Positions 1 through 6,270 of a stretch of 19,288 bases of DNA are shown here, piece after piece. A program made the translations under genes and the position numbers. The notes beneath the pieces were generated by a model, which worked only from the letters and a program-made list of their open reading frames with translations, did not search any database and was not told the DNA's origin. The stretch's first letter is position 1. Each line of letters opens with the position of its first letter. Source of the DNA: Blautia sp. (GTDB lineage Bacteria; Bacillota; Clostridia; Lachnospirales; Lachnospiraceae); assembly GCA_017515945.1 (NCBI GenBank), contig JAFWDX010000051.1, positions 1 through 19,288 on the forward strand, read 5' to 3'.

Positions 1-402
1 TGTGCCGATTCGGGCTCTGATCGCATAGGGTCGTCCTGTGATATTTTCATATAATACAGGCTGCGCGTCTGTCCTGAACGAATCCGCGGCAGAACGGATC
101 CGCCCCAGTATGTTCCGCTGTTCGCTGATCGGGTCCGAACCGTACAGCAGCCGAAACCCGCCATCTGTCACCAGAAAATTAACCGTGGAAGAGATATCCT
201 CCAACTCTTCCGTTGAAGAGAGTGAATCCAAACGCCTGTCATTATACTCACATATAACATCATATGCCGTCCGCAGCTGCATGCGGTATCTGAGCAGATA
301 CAGCGGTTCAAAGGCAAACCAGAAAAAAAGCGTCAAACTGATGCACACAGCTGAAGAAAAAAACATCTTCTTCAGGAACATCTGCTTTTGCAGTTTTTCC
401 AT
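1..402 (-). CDS. Sensor histidine kinase, N-terminal part (runs off the left edge)
   Basis: An open frame reads from an ATG at 402 to the window edge: 134 codons without a stop. The product begins MEKLQKQMFLKKMFF, followed by one hydrophobic segment at about residues 14-33. An extracytoplasmic stretch with no motif I recognise follows. The start overlaps the response-regulator stop as TGATG, and AAGGAGG lies inside the last codons of that gene, so the two are translationally coupled. The kinase identity is inferred from this coupling and the membrane topology, because the catalytic domains lie outside the window. The signal sensed cannot be told. Confidence 0.75.
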   Translation of the reverse strand, partial: MEKLQKQMFLKKMFFSSAVCISLTLFFWFAFEPLYLLRYRMQLRTAYDVICEYNDRRLDSLSSTEELEDISSTVNFLVTDGGFRLLYGSDPISEQRNILGRIRSAADSFRTDAQPVLYENITGRPYAIRARIGT

Positions 403-1082
403 CAAACCTCCTTAAAGCAGTATCCGTATCCGTAAACGGAATAAATATATGGGCACTCCCTGGTCAGCTTGCGTCTGAGCTGCTTGACCAGCGTATCCAC
501 GGTACGGATATCGCCCTCATAATTGTAGCCCCAGACAGAGTCAAGGATCACATCTCTGCTGAGCACTTTGTTATTGTTGTGAATAAAAAAGGAAAGCAGG
601 GCAAACTCTTTCGCGGTGAGGTTGACCGACCGGCCGTCCACCACCACCTGATGAGTATCCTCATCCAGCTCGATCTTGCCGAAGGACATCTTGCGTGTCT
701 TTTCCCTGGTCCTTTTAAGGAGCGCTTCGATATGAGCGGCAAGTACTTTGAGCCTGAAAGGCTTGGTTATGTAATTATCCGCTCCGCCGCCGAGCCCTTC
801 GAGCTGTTCCTCCTCGGACTCCTTGGCTGTGGTCATGATGATCGGTACCGTAGACAGCTCCCTGATGGTCCTGAGCACCTCAAAGCCGCTGATTCCCGGC
901 AGCATCACATCCAGGAGGATCACGTCGATCTCATGGTTGCCCGCGTAAAACAGCTCCAGGCCTTTTTCTCCATCCTCGGCTTCCTTCACGATATACTGGT
1001 TTGCCCGCAGGAACTCAGCCATGGATTCCCGAAGCTTGGGATCGTCTTCTACGATCAGTATCACGTAATTTCCGTCTTTCAT
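402..1082 (-). CDS. OmpR/PhoB-family response regulator
   Basis: This 226-residue protein has the full two-domain layout. The receiver domain spans about residues 6-120: acidic pocket E12/D13/D14, phospho-acceptor D58 in LLDVMLPG, switch T85 and K107 in ITKPF. A winged-helix DNA-binding domain fills about 130-226, with VDTLVKQLRRKL and a YGYGY wing. The phospho-form should bind DNA and regulate transcription for the coupled kinase downstream. The ATG at 1082 has an AGGGG ribosome site 7 nt upstream. I saw a TATAGT -10-like hexamer near 1117 but no convincing -35 box. Targets are unknown. The reductase gene is upstream on the same strand but is separated by a terminator, so a regulatory link is only a guess. 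Confidence 0.93.
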   Translation of the reverse strand: MKDGNYVILIVEDDPKLRESMAEFLRANQYIVKEAEDGEKGLELFYAGNHEIDVILLDVMLPGISGFEVLRTIRELSTVPIIMTTAKESEEEQLEGLGGGADNYITKPFRLKVLAAHIEALLKRTREKTRKMSFGKIELDEDTHQVVVDGRSVNLTAKEFALLSFFIHNNNKVLSRDVILDSVWGYNYEGDIRTVDTLVKQLRRKLTRECPYIYSVYGYGYCFKEV

Positions 1083-1229
1083 TATTCATCCCCTTTTATT
1101 GATGCTCAACCGGAAAACTATACTTTAGAGCAAATTTTTATTATTCTACAGAATGAATATGAGAGAAATATGAAATCCCTTTTACTATTTTGTTTATGGG
1201 AAGGTTTTCGTGCGGATAAATAAGGTTTC

Positions 1230-1390
1230 GTAACTGGTCAGTCAGCACTTCACATTTGCTGCGACACCACAGGCGTACCTTGGCAGGTGCGTGAACCAAA
1301 AGCTCAACAGCCAGGGTCCTTCACAGTTATGTGGCCATACTCAGACGGCTCCCGGATGGCATCTTCGGTGTTTCGTCGCAGTGCCTCCAA
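1230..1390 (+). repeat. Degenerate, rearranged copy of the GTAACTGTTCAG-ended repeat
   Basis: The left part (GTAACTGGTCAGTCAGCAC, then GCAGGTGCGTGA and CTCAACAGCCA) follows the forward order of the intact 145-166-bp elements elsewhere in the window. The right part (TCCTTCACAGTTA ... CGGCTCC ... TTTCGTCGCA) matches the second half of those elements in reverse complement. It therefore looks like a decayed copy with an internal inversion. The ends are approximate. The stretch 1083-1229 is AT-rich, and I see no gene in it. Confidence 0.6.
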
Positions 1391-1393
1391 CAT

Positions 1394-1434
1394 AAAAGGG
1401 CAGGGAGATATTCCCTGCCCCTTTCATATTTTCT
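1394..1434. terminator. Hairpin terminator, possibly bidirectional
   Basis: GGGCAGGGA (1398-1406) pairs perfectly with TCCCTGCCC (1412-1420) around a 5-nt loop. On the minus strand the stem is followed by TTTTATG. On the plus strand it is followed by CTTTCATATTTT. It lies about 240 bp beyond the reductase stop and about 315 bp upstream of the response regulator, so it probably insulates the two-component genes from reductase transcription. Confidence 0.6.
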
Positions 1435-1504
1435 CCAGACTCCCACGATTATATACAAGTGCCTCTATACTCGCGGGGAAAGAAAGTAACTAGTGGTCCG
1501 CCTT

Positions 1505-1610
1505 TATACTCGCACGGTCAAATAAACAGAATGTGTACCTGACTTCCCGCGCGGTATATGCAAAGATTCTGAATACGTGGAATCAGAGGTTTCCACGTAT
1601 TCAGACCCTC
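1505..1610 (+). repeat. Dispersed ~105-bp repeat with a 14-bp hairpin, copy A
   Basis: The order of blocks is TATACTCGC, then GTGTACCTGACTTCC, then CGCGCGGTATATGCA, then a perfect inverted repeat CTGAATACGTGGAA (1569-1582) / TTCCACGTATTCAG (1591-1604), then GACCCTC. The same blocks in the same order occur in reverse orientation at 16481-16584. The repeat ends about 50 bp past the reductase stop codon and could end or stabilise that mRNA, although no T-run follows the stem. Confidence 0.7.
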
Positions 1611-1661
1611 AGGTAATGGAAAACGATGCGGGGCGTATGCAGATGCTCTGGTGCAGCCGGA

Positions 1662-3572
1662 TCAGCCGACGTAAGCTGCCGCGTTCTGACCCGCGATCCT
1701 GCCGAATACTACAAAGTCTGCAACGGCATTGCCGCCCAGACGGTTCGCCCCGTGTACGCCTCCTGTCACTTCACCGGCCGCGTACAGTCCCTCGATCACA
1801 TTTCCTTCTGTATCCAGAACCTGTGTATCCGGATTAATGGACAGGCCACCCATCGTATGATGGATCCCTGCCGTCACATCGATGGCATAGAAGGGTGCAT
1901 TGTCCAGCGGAGAGGCAAAGCTGGTCCGGCCGAATTCCGGATCCTCTTTCGCTTCCACGCAGGCGTTCCAGTCATTCATGGTCTGGGCAAAGGCCGCGGC
2001 GTCAATGCCAAGTCCCTCCGCGAGCGCTTCATAGGTGTCGCCGCTGGTGGTGAAGCCCTTGTTGATATAGCCCTGGATCACGCTGGAGGCGTCCGCCATG
2101 GCCTGATCGACGATCAGGAAGCTGTGGCTGCCGGTCTGGGCGATCTCAGCTGCGGAAACCGCGTCGCGGGTGCCGACCTCGTCTGTAAAGCGCTTTCCTT
2201 CCTCATTGACGAGGATCGCGCCGTCGCCTCTGAGTCCCTCTGTGATCAGAGAAGCGGTATCAGACTGGACAGTCGGATGGATCTGGATCTGATCCAGGTC
2301 GACCGTGCCGGCTCCGACAGCCTCCGCCATCTCAAGGCCCTGTCCGAGGGCGCCGGGTGCGTTGGTGGTCATAAAGCCTTCAAGCTCGGGTTTATAGGAG
2401 ACGACTTTTTCAAGGTTCGCGCCAAAGCCGCCTGTAGCCAGCACGACTGCCTTTGCGTGTACGGTGATCTTTTGTCCGGCCTCGCCGACAGCCTCGACAC
2501 CTGCAGCCTTGCCGTCCTCCATGAGGATCTGTGTCGCTGTGGTGTTCAGGCGCAGTTCAATACCTCTGTCCTCCAGATTCTGCTGGAGGATCGGAACGAT
2601 GTAGGCGCCTACGGAGACGACCTTGCCCTCGTCGTCGATCGGGCGGTGGATCCTCTTGACGGAGGCTCCGCCAAAGCTGGACACGCTGGGCATCGGCGCT
2701 CCGATGCTTTCGAGCCAGGTGATGGCATCCGCGCTGTTTTCCACAAGCGTGCGGACCAGTTCAAAATCATTGATGCCCTTGCCGCCGATCATGGTATCCA
2801 GCTCAAAGAGCTCAACGCTGTCAAAATAGCCCTGGGGATCCGCCTGGTAAGCATCCCACTGCTCCTTGACAGTCGCGGCCAGTGAGGTGATGGTCTCATC
2901 ATCCGCATAGGTCTCTGCCGCTGCGGCCAGCTGTTTTTCAACGCCGGCTGCTTCTCCGAACTCGTTCTCGTCCTGGAGCGGTGTCTTGGCCGCATTGAGA
3001 CCGCCGGTGGAACGGACGGAGTTGCCTCCGACCATGGCCTGGCTTTCGAGCACGATCACGTTCTTTCCTGCATCCTTGGCTTCGATGGCGGCTGTCATGC
3101 CTGCGCCGCCGGCGCCGACGATGACAACATCCGCTTCGAGTTCTTCATCCTCGGCGGGAGCTGCTTCTGCGGCATCTCCTTCATCTGCATCGCCTGCGGT
3201 CCCCATGAAAGAGTCCGGATCGATCCCGGCACTTTCAAGTGCTTCGCGGACGGCTGTCTTGATGGCCGTACTGGTGACCGTGGCACCTGCCACATCGTCG
3301 ACCTCCAGGCTCTGGTTTTCCACGATCTCACCCGGCAGTGTCTCGGCCGCAACGGAGCCAATACCAGGCGTCTCGTTTTGCTCAGTGACAGTAACGGAAA
3401 TGATCTCATCCGGAGTGGCGACGACCTCTACCACTACGTCCTCGCCCTCGATCCCGGGCGCGCTGGCTGTGGCGGTCACTTCCTCAGCGTATACAGCGGA
3501 GCCGGATGAAAGGATCATCGCGGTGCCGAGCATAACAGCGAGACCTGACCTTTTGATGGATTTCAGGTTCAT
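1662..3572 (-). CDS. Exported FMN/FAD fumarate-reductase-like flavoprotein (flavocytochrome c family)
   Basis: This 636-residue protein is predicted to reduce a C=C bond in a small organic acid outside the membrane, as a terminal reductase in anaerobic respiration. Residues 1-29 form a Sec signal peptide. Residues about 45-115 are an FMN-binding domain with VAGATVTS, where T98 is the likely ApbE-type flavinylation site. An acidic linker follows to about 145. Residues 146-636 are the FAD/substrate part: GAGGAG dinucleotide motif (153-158), IHP (H432), GTRD (R469), HHTMGG (571-576) and GANRLGG (R611). These residues correspond to the catalytic set of Shewanella fumarate reductase. No haem domain is present, so electrons probably arrive through the FMN. 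The ATG at 3572 was chosen because AAGGAGG lies 6 nt upstream and the signal peptide starts there; a start at 3614 would add 14 residues. The substrate is undetermined: fumarate, urocanate and acrylate-like acids are all possible for the family. Confidence 0.92.
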   Translation of the reverse strand: MNLKSIKRSGLAVMLGTAMILSSGSAVYAEEVTATASAPGIEGEDVVVEVVATPDEIISVTVTEQNETPGIGSVAAETLPGEIVENQSLEVDDVAGATVTSTAIKTAVREALESAGIDPDSFMGTAGDADEGDAAEAAPAEDEELEADVVIVGAGGAGMTAAIEAKDAGKNVIVLESQAMVGGNSVRSTGGLNAAKTPLQDENEFGEAAGVEKQLAAAAETYADDETITSLAATVKEQWDAYQADPQGYFDSVELFELDTMIGGKGINDFELVRTLVENSADAITWLESIGAPMPSVSSFGGASVKRIHRPIDDEGKVVSVGAYIVPILQQNLEDRGIELRLNTTATQILMEDGKAAGVEAVGEAGQKITVHAKAVVLATGGFGANLEKVVSYKPELEGFMTTNAPGALGQGLEMAEAVGAGTVDLDQIQIHPTVQSDTASLITEGLRGDGAILVNEEGKRFTDEVGTRDAVSAAEIAQTGSHSFLIVDQAMADASSVIQGYINKGFTTSGDTYEALAEGLGIDAAAFAQTMNDWNACVEAKEDPEFGRTSFASPLDNAPFYAIDVTAGIHHTMGGLSINPDTQVLDTEGNVIEGLYAAGEVTGGVHGANRLGGNAVADFVVFGRIAGQNAAAYVG

Positions 3573-3604
3573 AATGTCCTCCTTATCTTTTTGGATGGGG
3601 TATT

Positions 3605-3624
3605 GTCTGCGCAATTAGGCAGAC
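3605..3624. promoter_or_regulatory. Palindrome in the reductase leader
   Basis: GTCTGC and GCAGAC flank GCAATTAG, giving a 6-bp stem 33 bp upstream of the reductase ATG. It falls inside the predicted 5' leader, downstream of the promoter at 3646-3674. It may be an operator or an RNA hairpin; no factor can be named. Confidence 0.3.
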
Positions 3625-3645
3625 TTGCAACATATTTCCTGTTAT

Positions 3646-3674
3646 ATGATACATTAGGGAGAGGTTTTCGTCAA
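3646..3674 (-). promoter_or_regulatory. Sigma-A-type promoter of the reductase gene
   Basis: Reading the minus strand, TTGACG (3674-3669) is followed 17 nt later by TATCAT (3651-3646). The spacing is ideal and both hexamers are close to consensus. Transcription would start near 3639, giving a leader of about 65 nt. Confidence 0.6.
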
Positions 3675-3686
3675 GGAAAACGCCAG

Positions 3687-3747
3687 TGAGTCACAGGGAC
3701 AGGTTCCTTGACTCATTCCATGAGTCATAGGGACAGGTTCCCTGGTC
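3687..3747 (+). repeat. REP-like palindromes, two units
   Basis: There are two tandem units of the pattern TGAGTCA-n-GGGACAGGTTCC-n-TGACTCA; the second loses its right arm at CCTGGTCC. They belong to the same family as the arrays at 4072-4200, 4628-4840 and 16683-16760. Confidence 0.75.
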
Positions 3748-3833
3748 CATCCAGGTGGACGCCGGGCAATGTGGCTGATAGGTGAACGGAAGCCGCCGGC
3801 ATATGGTCCATCCAGGCGGACGCCGGGCAATGT
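3743..3833 (+). repeat. 30-bp direct repeat
   Basis: A 30-bp block starting TGGTCCATCCAGG and ending CCGGGCAATGT occurs at 3743-3772 and again at 3804-3833, with one visible difference. The first copy starts where the second REP unit breaks off. I see no coding sense in it. Confidence 0.7.
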
Positions 3834-3846
3834 ATGGATGTGAGGC

Positions 3847-4040
3847 GGATGGAGTACTATGTCTCCCCATGCAAATCCTGACAAAAAAAGCACGAGCCCC
3901 TGCCGATGAGCCTCTAGGGACGCGGGCTATTCGTCCATAGACGACAGACTCTTAGCCCGCGTCCCAAGAGGCTCATACGTCCTGGTCTCGTGCATTTTTT
4001 GCACCAAAGGATCCGCATGGGGAGACATAGTACTCCATCC
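3847..4040. repeat. 194-bp near-perfect inverted repeat with nested terminator-like hairpin
   Basis: The outer arms (3847-3872 and 4015-4040) are perfect 26-bp inverted copies starting GGATGGAGTACTATG. The inner arms (AGCCTCTAGGGACGCGGGCTA and its near-complement) close on a 23-nt loop at 3930-3952, which itself holds a small TCGTC/GACGA hairpin. Between the outer and inner stems lie an A-run near 3882-3888 and a T-run near 3994-3999, flanking GCACGAG/CTCGTGC. The inner part therefore looks like a bidirectional intrinsic terminator. No protein frame fits. It could be a MITE-like insertion, a structured RNA gene, or a strong cruciform or terminator. Confidence 0.85.
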
Positions 4041-4071
4041 ACCGTGGAGGTTATGTGCCCGGCTGTTTACA

Positions 4072-4200
4072 TGAGTCACGGGGACAGGTTCCCTGACTCA
4101 TTCCGTGAGTCACGGGGACAGGTTCCCTGACTCATTCCGTAAGTCACGGGGACAGGTTCCTCCTCATTCCATGAGTCAGGGGACAAGTTCCCAGACTCAG
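4072..4200 (+). repeat. REP-like array, four units
   Basis: Four tandem units of about 34 bp follow TGAGTCACGGGGACAGGTTCCCTGACTCATTCCG with increasing divergence to the right. Each unit is palindromic at its ends (TGAGTCA/TGACTCA). The last unit reaches the metallopeptidase stop codon: the TGA of that stop is the start of the unit read on the minus strand. Confidence 0.85.
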
Positions 4201-4592
4201 CAGGACGATTCGCGTTCGCGGTGGCTTTGATAGTATCGGCGCATGCGTTCACGATCTTCTTCGATCAGGGTTCCTTTACCAAACATGCCGGCGCGGGTTT
4301 CCATGTGATGCAGGAATTCGTGGCGCAGGGTTTCCCGGATCTGGCGGCGGATCACGGCGGGGTCATGGCTTACAGCTGCGACAAAGGAGCCATAGTAGAT
4401 CCGGATCTGTTTACCGAGCACGGAGTCCGAGGTGTAGGTGCCGAGGATGTACAGGTCGTCTGCCAGTCTTTCCGGATGCAGGCAGGGGCGTTCGTCCACC
4501 ACAACACCTCCGTTCAAATCATCGTATACGTAATCGGGGAGCAGATCCATTTCATCATCCACTATGTCTGCAAATTCGTCAAATGTCATCAT
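4197..4592 (-). CDS. Zincin-like metallopeptidase family protein
   Basis: This 131-residue cytosolic protein has no signal peptide. It carries the Zincin_1 (PF06262-like) layout. An N-terminal acidic helix is followed by DLNGGVVVDE (25-34), LYILGTY (48-53), IRIYYGSF (63-70) and the zinc motif HEFLHHMET (91-99), in which H91, H95 and probably H96 are ligands and E92 is the catalytic base. Family members are small bacterial proteins of unknown substrate. The first ATG at 4592 is preceded by GAGGAAACGAG. The gene is isolated and enclosed by REP arrays on both sides, in opposite orientation. Its stop codon TGA is the first base triplet of a REP unit, so the last residues may have been altered by repeat insertion. 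Confidence 0.85.
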   Translation of the reverse strand: MMTFDEFADIVDDEMDLLPDYVYDDLNGGVVVDERPCLHPERLADDLYILGTYTSDSVLGKQIRIYYGSFVAAVSHDPAVIRRQIRETLRHEFLHHMETRAGMFGKGTLIEEDRERMRRYYQSHRERESSC

Positions 4593-4627
4593 CTCGTTTC
4601 CTCATTTTCCAGTCAGTGAGTCTATCA

Positions 4628-4840
4628 TGAGTCGAGGAACCTGTCCCCTTAACTCATTATGAGTCATGGAACACGTCCCTGTGACTCCATGAATCAAGGA
4701 GCCGGTCTCCCTGACTCAGTGAGTCATGGAACCTGTCCCTGTGACTCCATGAGTCAAGGAGCCTGTCCCCCTGACTCATGAGTGAGTCAAGGAACCTGTC
4801 CCCCTGACTCATGAGTCACAGAGCCTGTCCCCCTGACTCA
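4628..4840 (-). repeat. REP-like array, about seven units
   Basis: About seven units of GAGTCAAGGAACCTGTCCCC-TGACTCAT follow one another head to tail. They are the reverse complement of the units left of the metallopeptidase gene. Units differ at a few positions (for example CACGTCCC, CCGGTCTCC). No regular unique spacers occur, so this is not a CRISPR array. It fills most of the 346-bp gap between two divergently oriented genes. Confidence 0.85.
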
Positions 4841-4865
4841 TTTTACGAATTAAGAATAAATAGAC

Positions 4866-4895
4866 TTCTCAATTCATGTCTCTCTATGATATAAT
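4866..4895 (+). promoter_or_regulatory. Promoter of the lipoprotein gene
   Basis: A perfect TATAAT at 4890-4895 is preceded 18 nt upstream by the weak -35 TTCTCA at 4866-4871. The region is AT-rich and follows directly after the REP array. The start codon is at 4939 with AGAGAGG upstream. Confidence 0.55.
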
Positions 4896-4938
4896 AATAT
4901 AGTAATTTTGAAAATTCCACAGAAAGAGAGGTGTTCTT

Positions 4939-5481
4939 ATGAAAAAGAAATTATTTGCAGCCTTGATTCTCACATCGGCTTTCCTGCTCGCGGGGTGCGG
5001 CGAGGCCAAGAAGGACAGCAAATCCGATGCGGCTCAGGAGGCGCCTGCCGCGCCTGCGGAGGAGGTTATAGCCGAGTCCAGTGAGGAGTCGGGTGAGATC
5101 GAGGCTGAGAATACAGCTGAGGAGACCGGTGAGGTTGTCGATGAGTTTTCCATCGAGTCCTCCATGGAGACGGATCATGATGCGCTGATCGCCAGTCTCT
5201 CTGCTGAAAAGAAGTCCGGTATGGTCTGGAAATATACGATTTCGGATGAGTCTGTCATCGCCCTTGAGTCCGAAGAGTATATCGATGCGGCAGAGGAAGG
5301 CGGAACAGATACCCAGCAGTTCCTGTTCCGTGCGAAGCAAGCCGGCGAGTCCCTGATCGGTATGGATTATCTTGCTCCTGATGAGGAGCCTGAGGTCGAC
5401 GGGGATGAGGAAGCCTGGCATGATGTGACCGTCCGTGTCACTGTAGCCGACGATCTGTCCGTCACATTCACAGAGGAATAA
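4939..5481 (+). CDS. Lipoprotein with a chagasin-like (inhibitor I42) domain
   Basis: This 180-residue protein starts MKKKLFAAL and has a lipobox LLAGC with C20 as the lipid-anchored residue. A very acidic Glu/Ala/Ser linker covers about 21-80. Residues about 84-180 resemble the chagasin fold of inhibitor family I42: SGMVWKY (93-99), SDESVIALESEEY (102-114), GGTDTQQFLFRAKQAGES (121-138), a YLAPDEEPE loop and a final VTVRVTVADD strand. In active I42 inhibitors the first loop reads NPTTGYxW. Here it is EKKSGMVW, so cysteine-protease inhibition is doubtful. This is the only plus-strand gene. A MITE-like element begins 16 bp after its stop, and no terminator precedes it. Confidence 0.85.
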   Translation: MKKKLFAALILTSAFLLAGCGEAKKDSKSDAAQEAPAAPAEEVIAESSEESGEIEAENTAEETGEVVDEFSIESSMETDHDALIASLSAEKKSGMVWKYTISDESVIALESEEYIDAAEEGGTDTQQFLFRAKQAGESLIGMDYLAPDEEPEVDGDEEAWHDVTVRVTVADDLSVTFTEE

Positions 5482-5497
5482 ACATATATATGAAGGC

Positions 5498-5663
5498 GTA
5501 GCTGTTCATTCAGCACCTCGCATTTACTGCGAGGTGCGTGAGAAAGAAGCTGAACAGCCAAGGCCACACCGAAGGCGTCCCTTGGGAGGCGCATTTCCAA
5601 TGCGACAAAAGGAGCCTGCGCCTGGCCTCGTAACTGTGAAGGAACTTGTGACTGAACAGTTAC
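5498..5663 (+). mobile_element. MITE-like element, copy 1 (166 bp)
   Basis: The element starts GTAGCTGTTCATTCAG and ends CTGAACAGTTAC, which are imperfect terminal inverted repeats. Inside are a GCACCTCGCA/TGCGAGGTGC hairpin and a second stem GGCC...GCGCA/TGCGCCTGGCC. It has no coding capacity. The flanks (GAAGGC left, GAAGGA right) are similar but not a clean duplication. Confidence 0.8.
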
Positions 5664-5697
5664 GAAGGAGCGTATGACTGAGCAGTAAAGAGTAAAC

Positions 5698-5863
5698 GTA
5701 ACTGTTCAGCCAGCACCTCGCATTTACTGCGAGGTGCGTGAGACAAAAGTTGAACAGCCAAGGCCACACCGAAGGCGTCCCTTGGGAGGCGCACTTCCAA
5801 TGCGACGAAAAGAGCCTGCGCCTGGCCTCGTAACTGTGAAGGAGCTTATGACTGAACAGTTAC
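5698..5863 (+). mobile_element. MITE-like element, copy 2 (166 bp) with 8-bp flanking duplication
   Basis: The perfect 12-bp terminal inverted repeats are GTAACTGTTCAG (5698-5709) and CTGAACAGTTAC (5852-5863). The 8-bp sequence GAGTAAAC stands immediately on both sides (5690-5697 and 5864-5871), which is what a target-site duplication would look like. The body matches copy 1 closely and has the same length. It carries no transposase, so it must have been moved in trans. Confidence 0.85.
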
Positions 5864-6000
5864 GAGTAAACGTATATGGCAGCTGTCGGTCACATTTTTC
5901 CCTCACAGTTACCATAAATCTCAGAAAGTGCACAAAAACTTTACAATTTCCTCATTTTTCGAACATACTTTACTCATATATATGCTTTATATTAGTACTC

Positions 6001-6040
6001 AGATATGTTAGAACTTCTTTTAACATATATCTTTTTCTTT
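6001..6040 (+). terminator. AT-rich hairpin with T-run
   Basis: AGATATGTTA (6001-6010) pairs with TAACATATATCT (6021-6032) with a small bulge, and TTTTCTTTTTC follows. It is the first plausible plus-strand terminator after the lipoprotein gene, although more than 500 bp away. The stretch 5872-6000 is AT-rich with no recognisable feature. Confidence 0.4.
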
Positions 6041-6049
6041 TTCATACTC

Positions 6050-6180
6050 GCCGGGTCCTCACGGACCCGGCCCTCCTTCTTTTTTACCGGCCGCGAGGCC
6101 GGTTTTTTATTCGCTCTTTTAACGGCCGCGAGGCCGGTTTTTTTATTCGCTCTTTTAACGGCCGCGAGGCCGGGTCTTTT
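6050..6180 (+). terminator. Four consecutive GC-rich terminator hairpins, three of them tandem copies
   Basis: GCCGGGTCC/GGACCCGGC (6050-6071) is followed by a T-run. Three nearly identical units of about 36 bp follow, each a CGGCC-GCGA-GGCCG stem (6087-6102, 6123-6136, 6159-6172) followed by a run of T. The linkers TATTCGCTCTTTTAA between them are also repeated. On the plus strand each unit has the form of an intrinsic terminator. No gene lies within 500 bp upstream on that strand. Confidence 0.7.
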
Positions 6181-6224
6181 GTATTCTCTTTTTACCAACC
6201 TCAGGGACGTTTTTGTGTACCCGC

Positions 6225-6270
6225 GAAGTCAAATACAGATACATGGAAAAAAGTATCTGTACCTGGCTTC
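6225..6270. repeat. 18-bp imperfect inverted repeat
   Basis: GAAGTCAAATACAGATAC (6225-6242) and GTATCTGTACCTGGCTTC (6253-6270) face each other across ATGGAAAAAA. The block GTACCTGGCTTC resembles the GTACCTGACTTC block of the dispersed repeat at 1505-1610, suggesting shared modules. Between 6271 and 6433 I see no gene or structure. Confidence 0.5.

Noticed and set aside
1100-1145. Promoter for the response regulator
   Set aside because: A TATAGT hexamer is present, but no -35 box at usable spacing; too weak to list.
1569-1604. 14-bp stem after the reductase gene as its terminator
   Set aside because: The stem is perfect, but no T-run follows on the minus strand, and the same stem lies upstream of mnhE in copy B, so it is better explained as part of a repeat.
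1626-2885. Long plus-strand frame (419 codons) opposite the reductase gene
   Set aside because: It mirrors the codons of a clearly conserved flavoprotein on the other strand; its product has no family motifs or ribosome site. Similar antisense frames at 6575-7939, 9411-10280 and 10757-11488 were dropped for the same reason.
3654-3893. 79-codon minus-strand frame upstream of the reductase
   Set aside because: It is composed of REP units, the 30-bp direct repeat and one palindrome arm, with no ribosome site or family match.
4072-4840. Possible CRISPR array from regularly repeated units
   Set aside because: Units are themselves palindromic, abut directly or with 3-6 bp between them, vary in sequence, and lack unique spacers. 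No cas gene is nearby.
5992-6198. Small Lys/Arg-rich minus-strand frame across the tandem terminators
   Set aside because: The protein repeats only reflect the repeated hairpins; the start is a TTG with poor spacing to any ribosome site.
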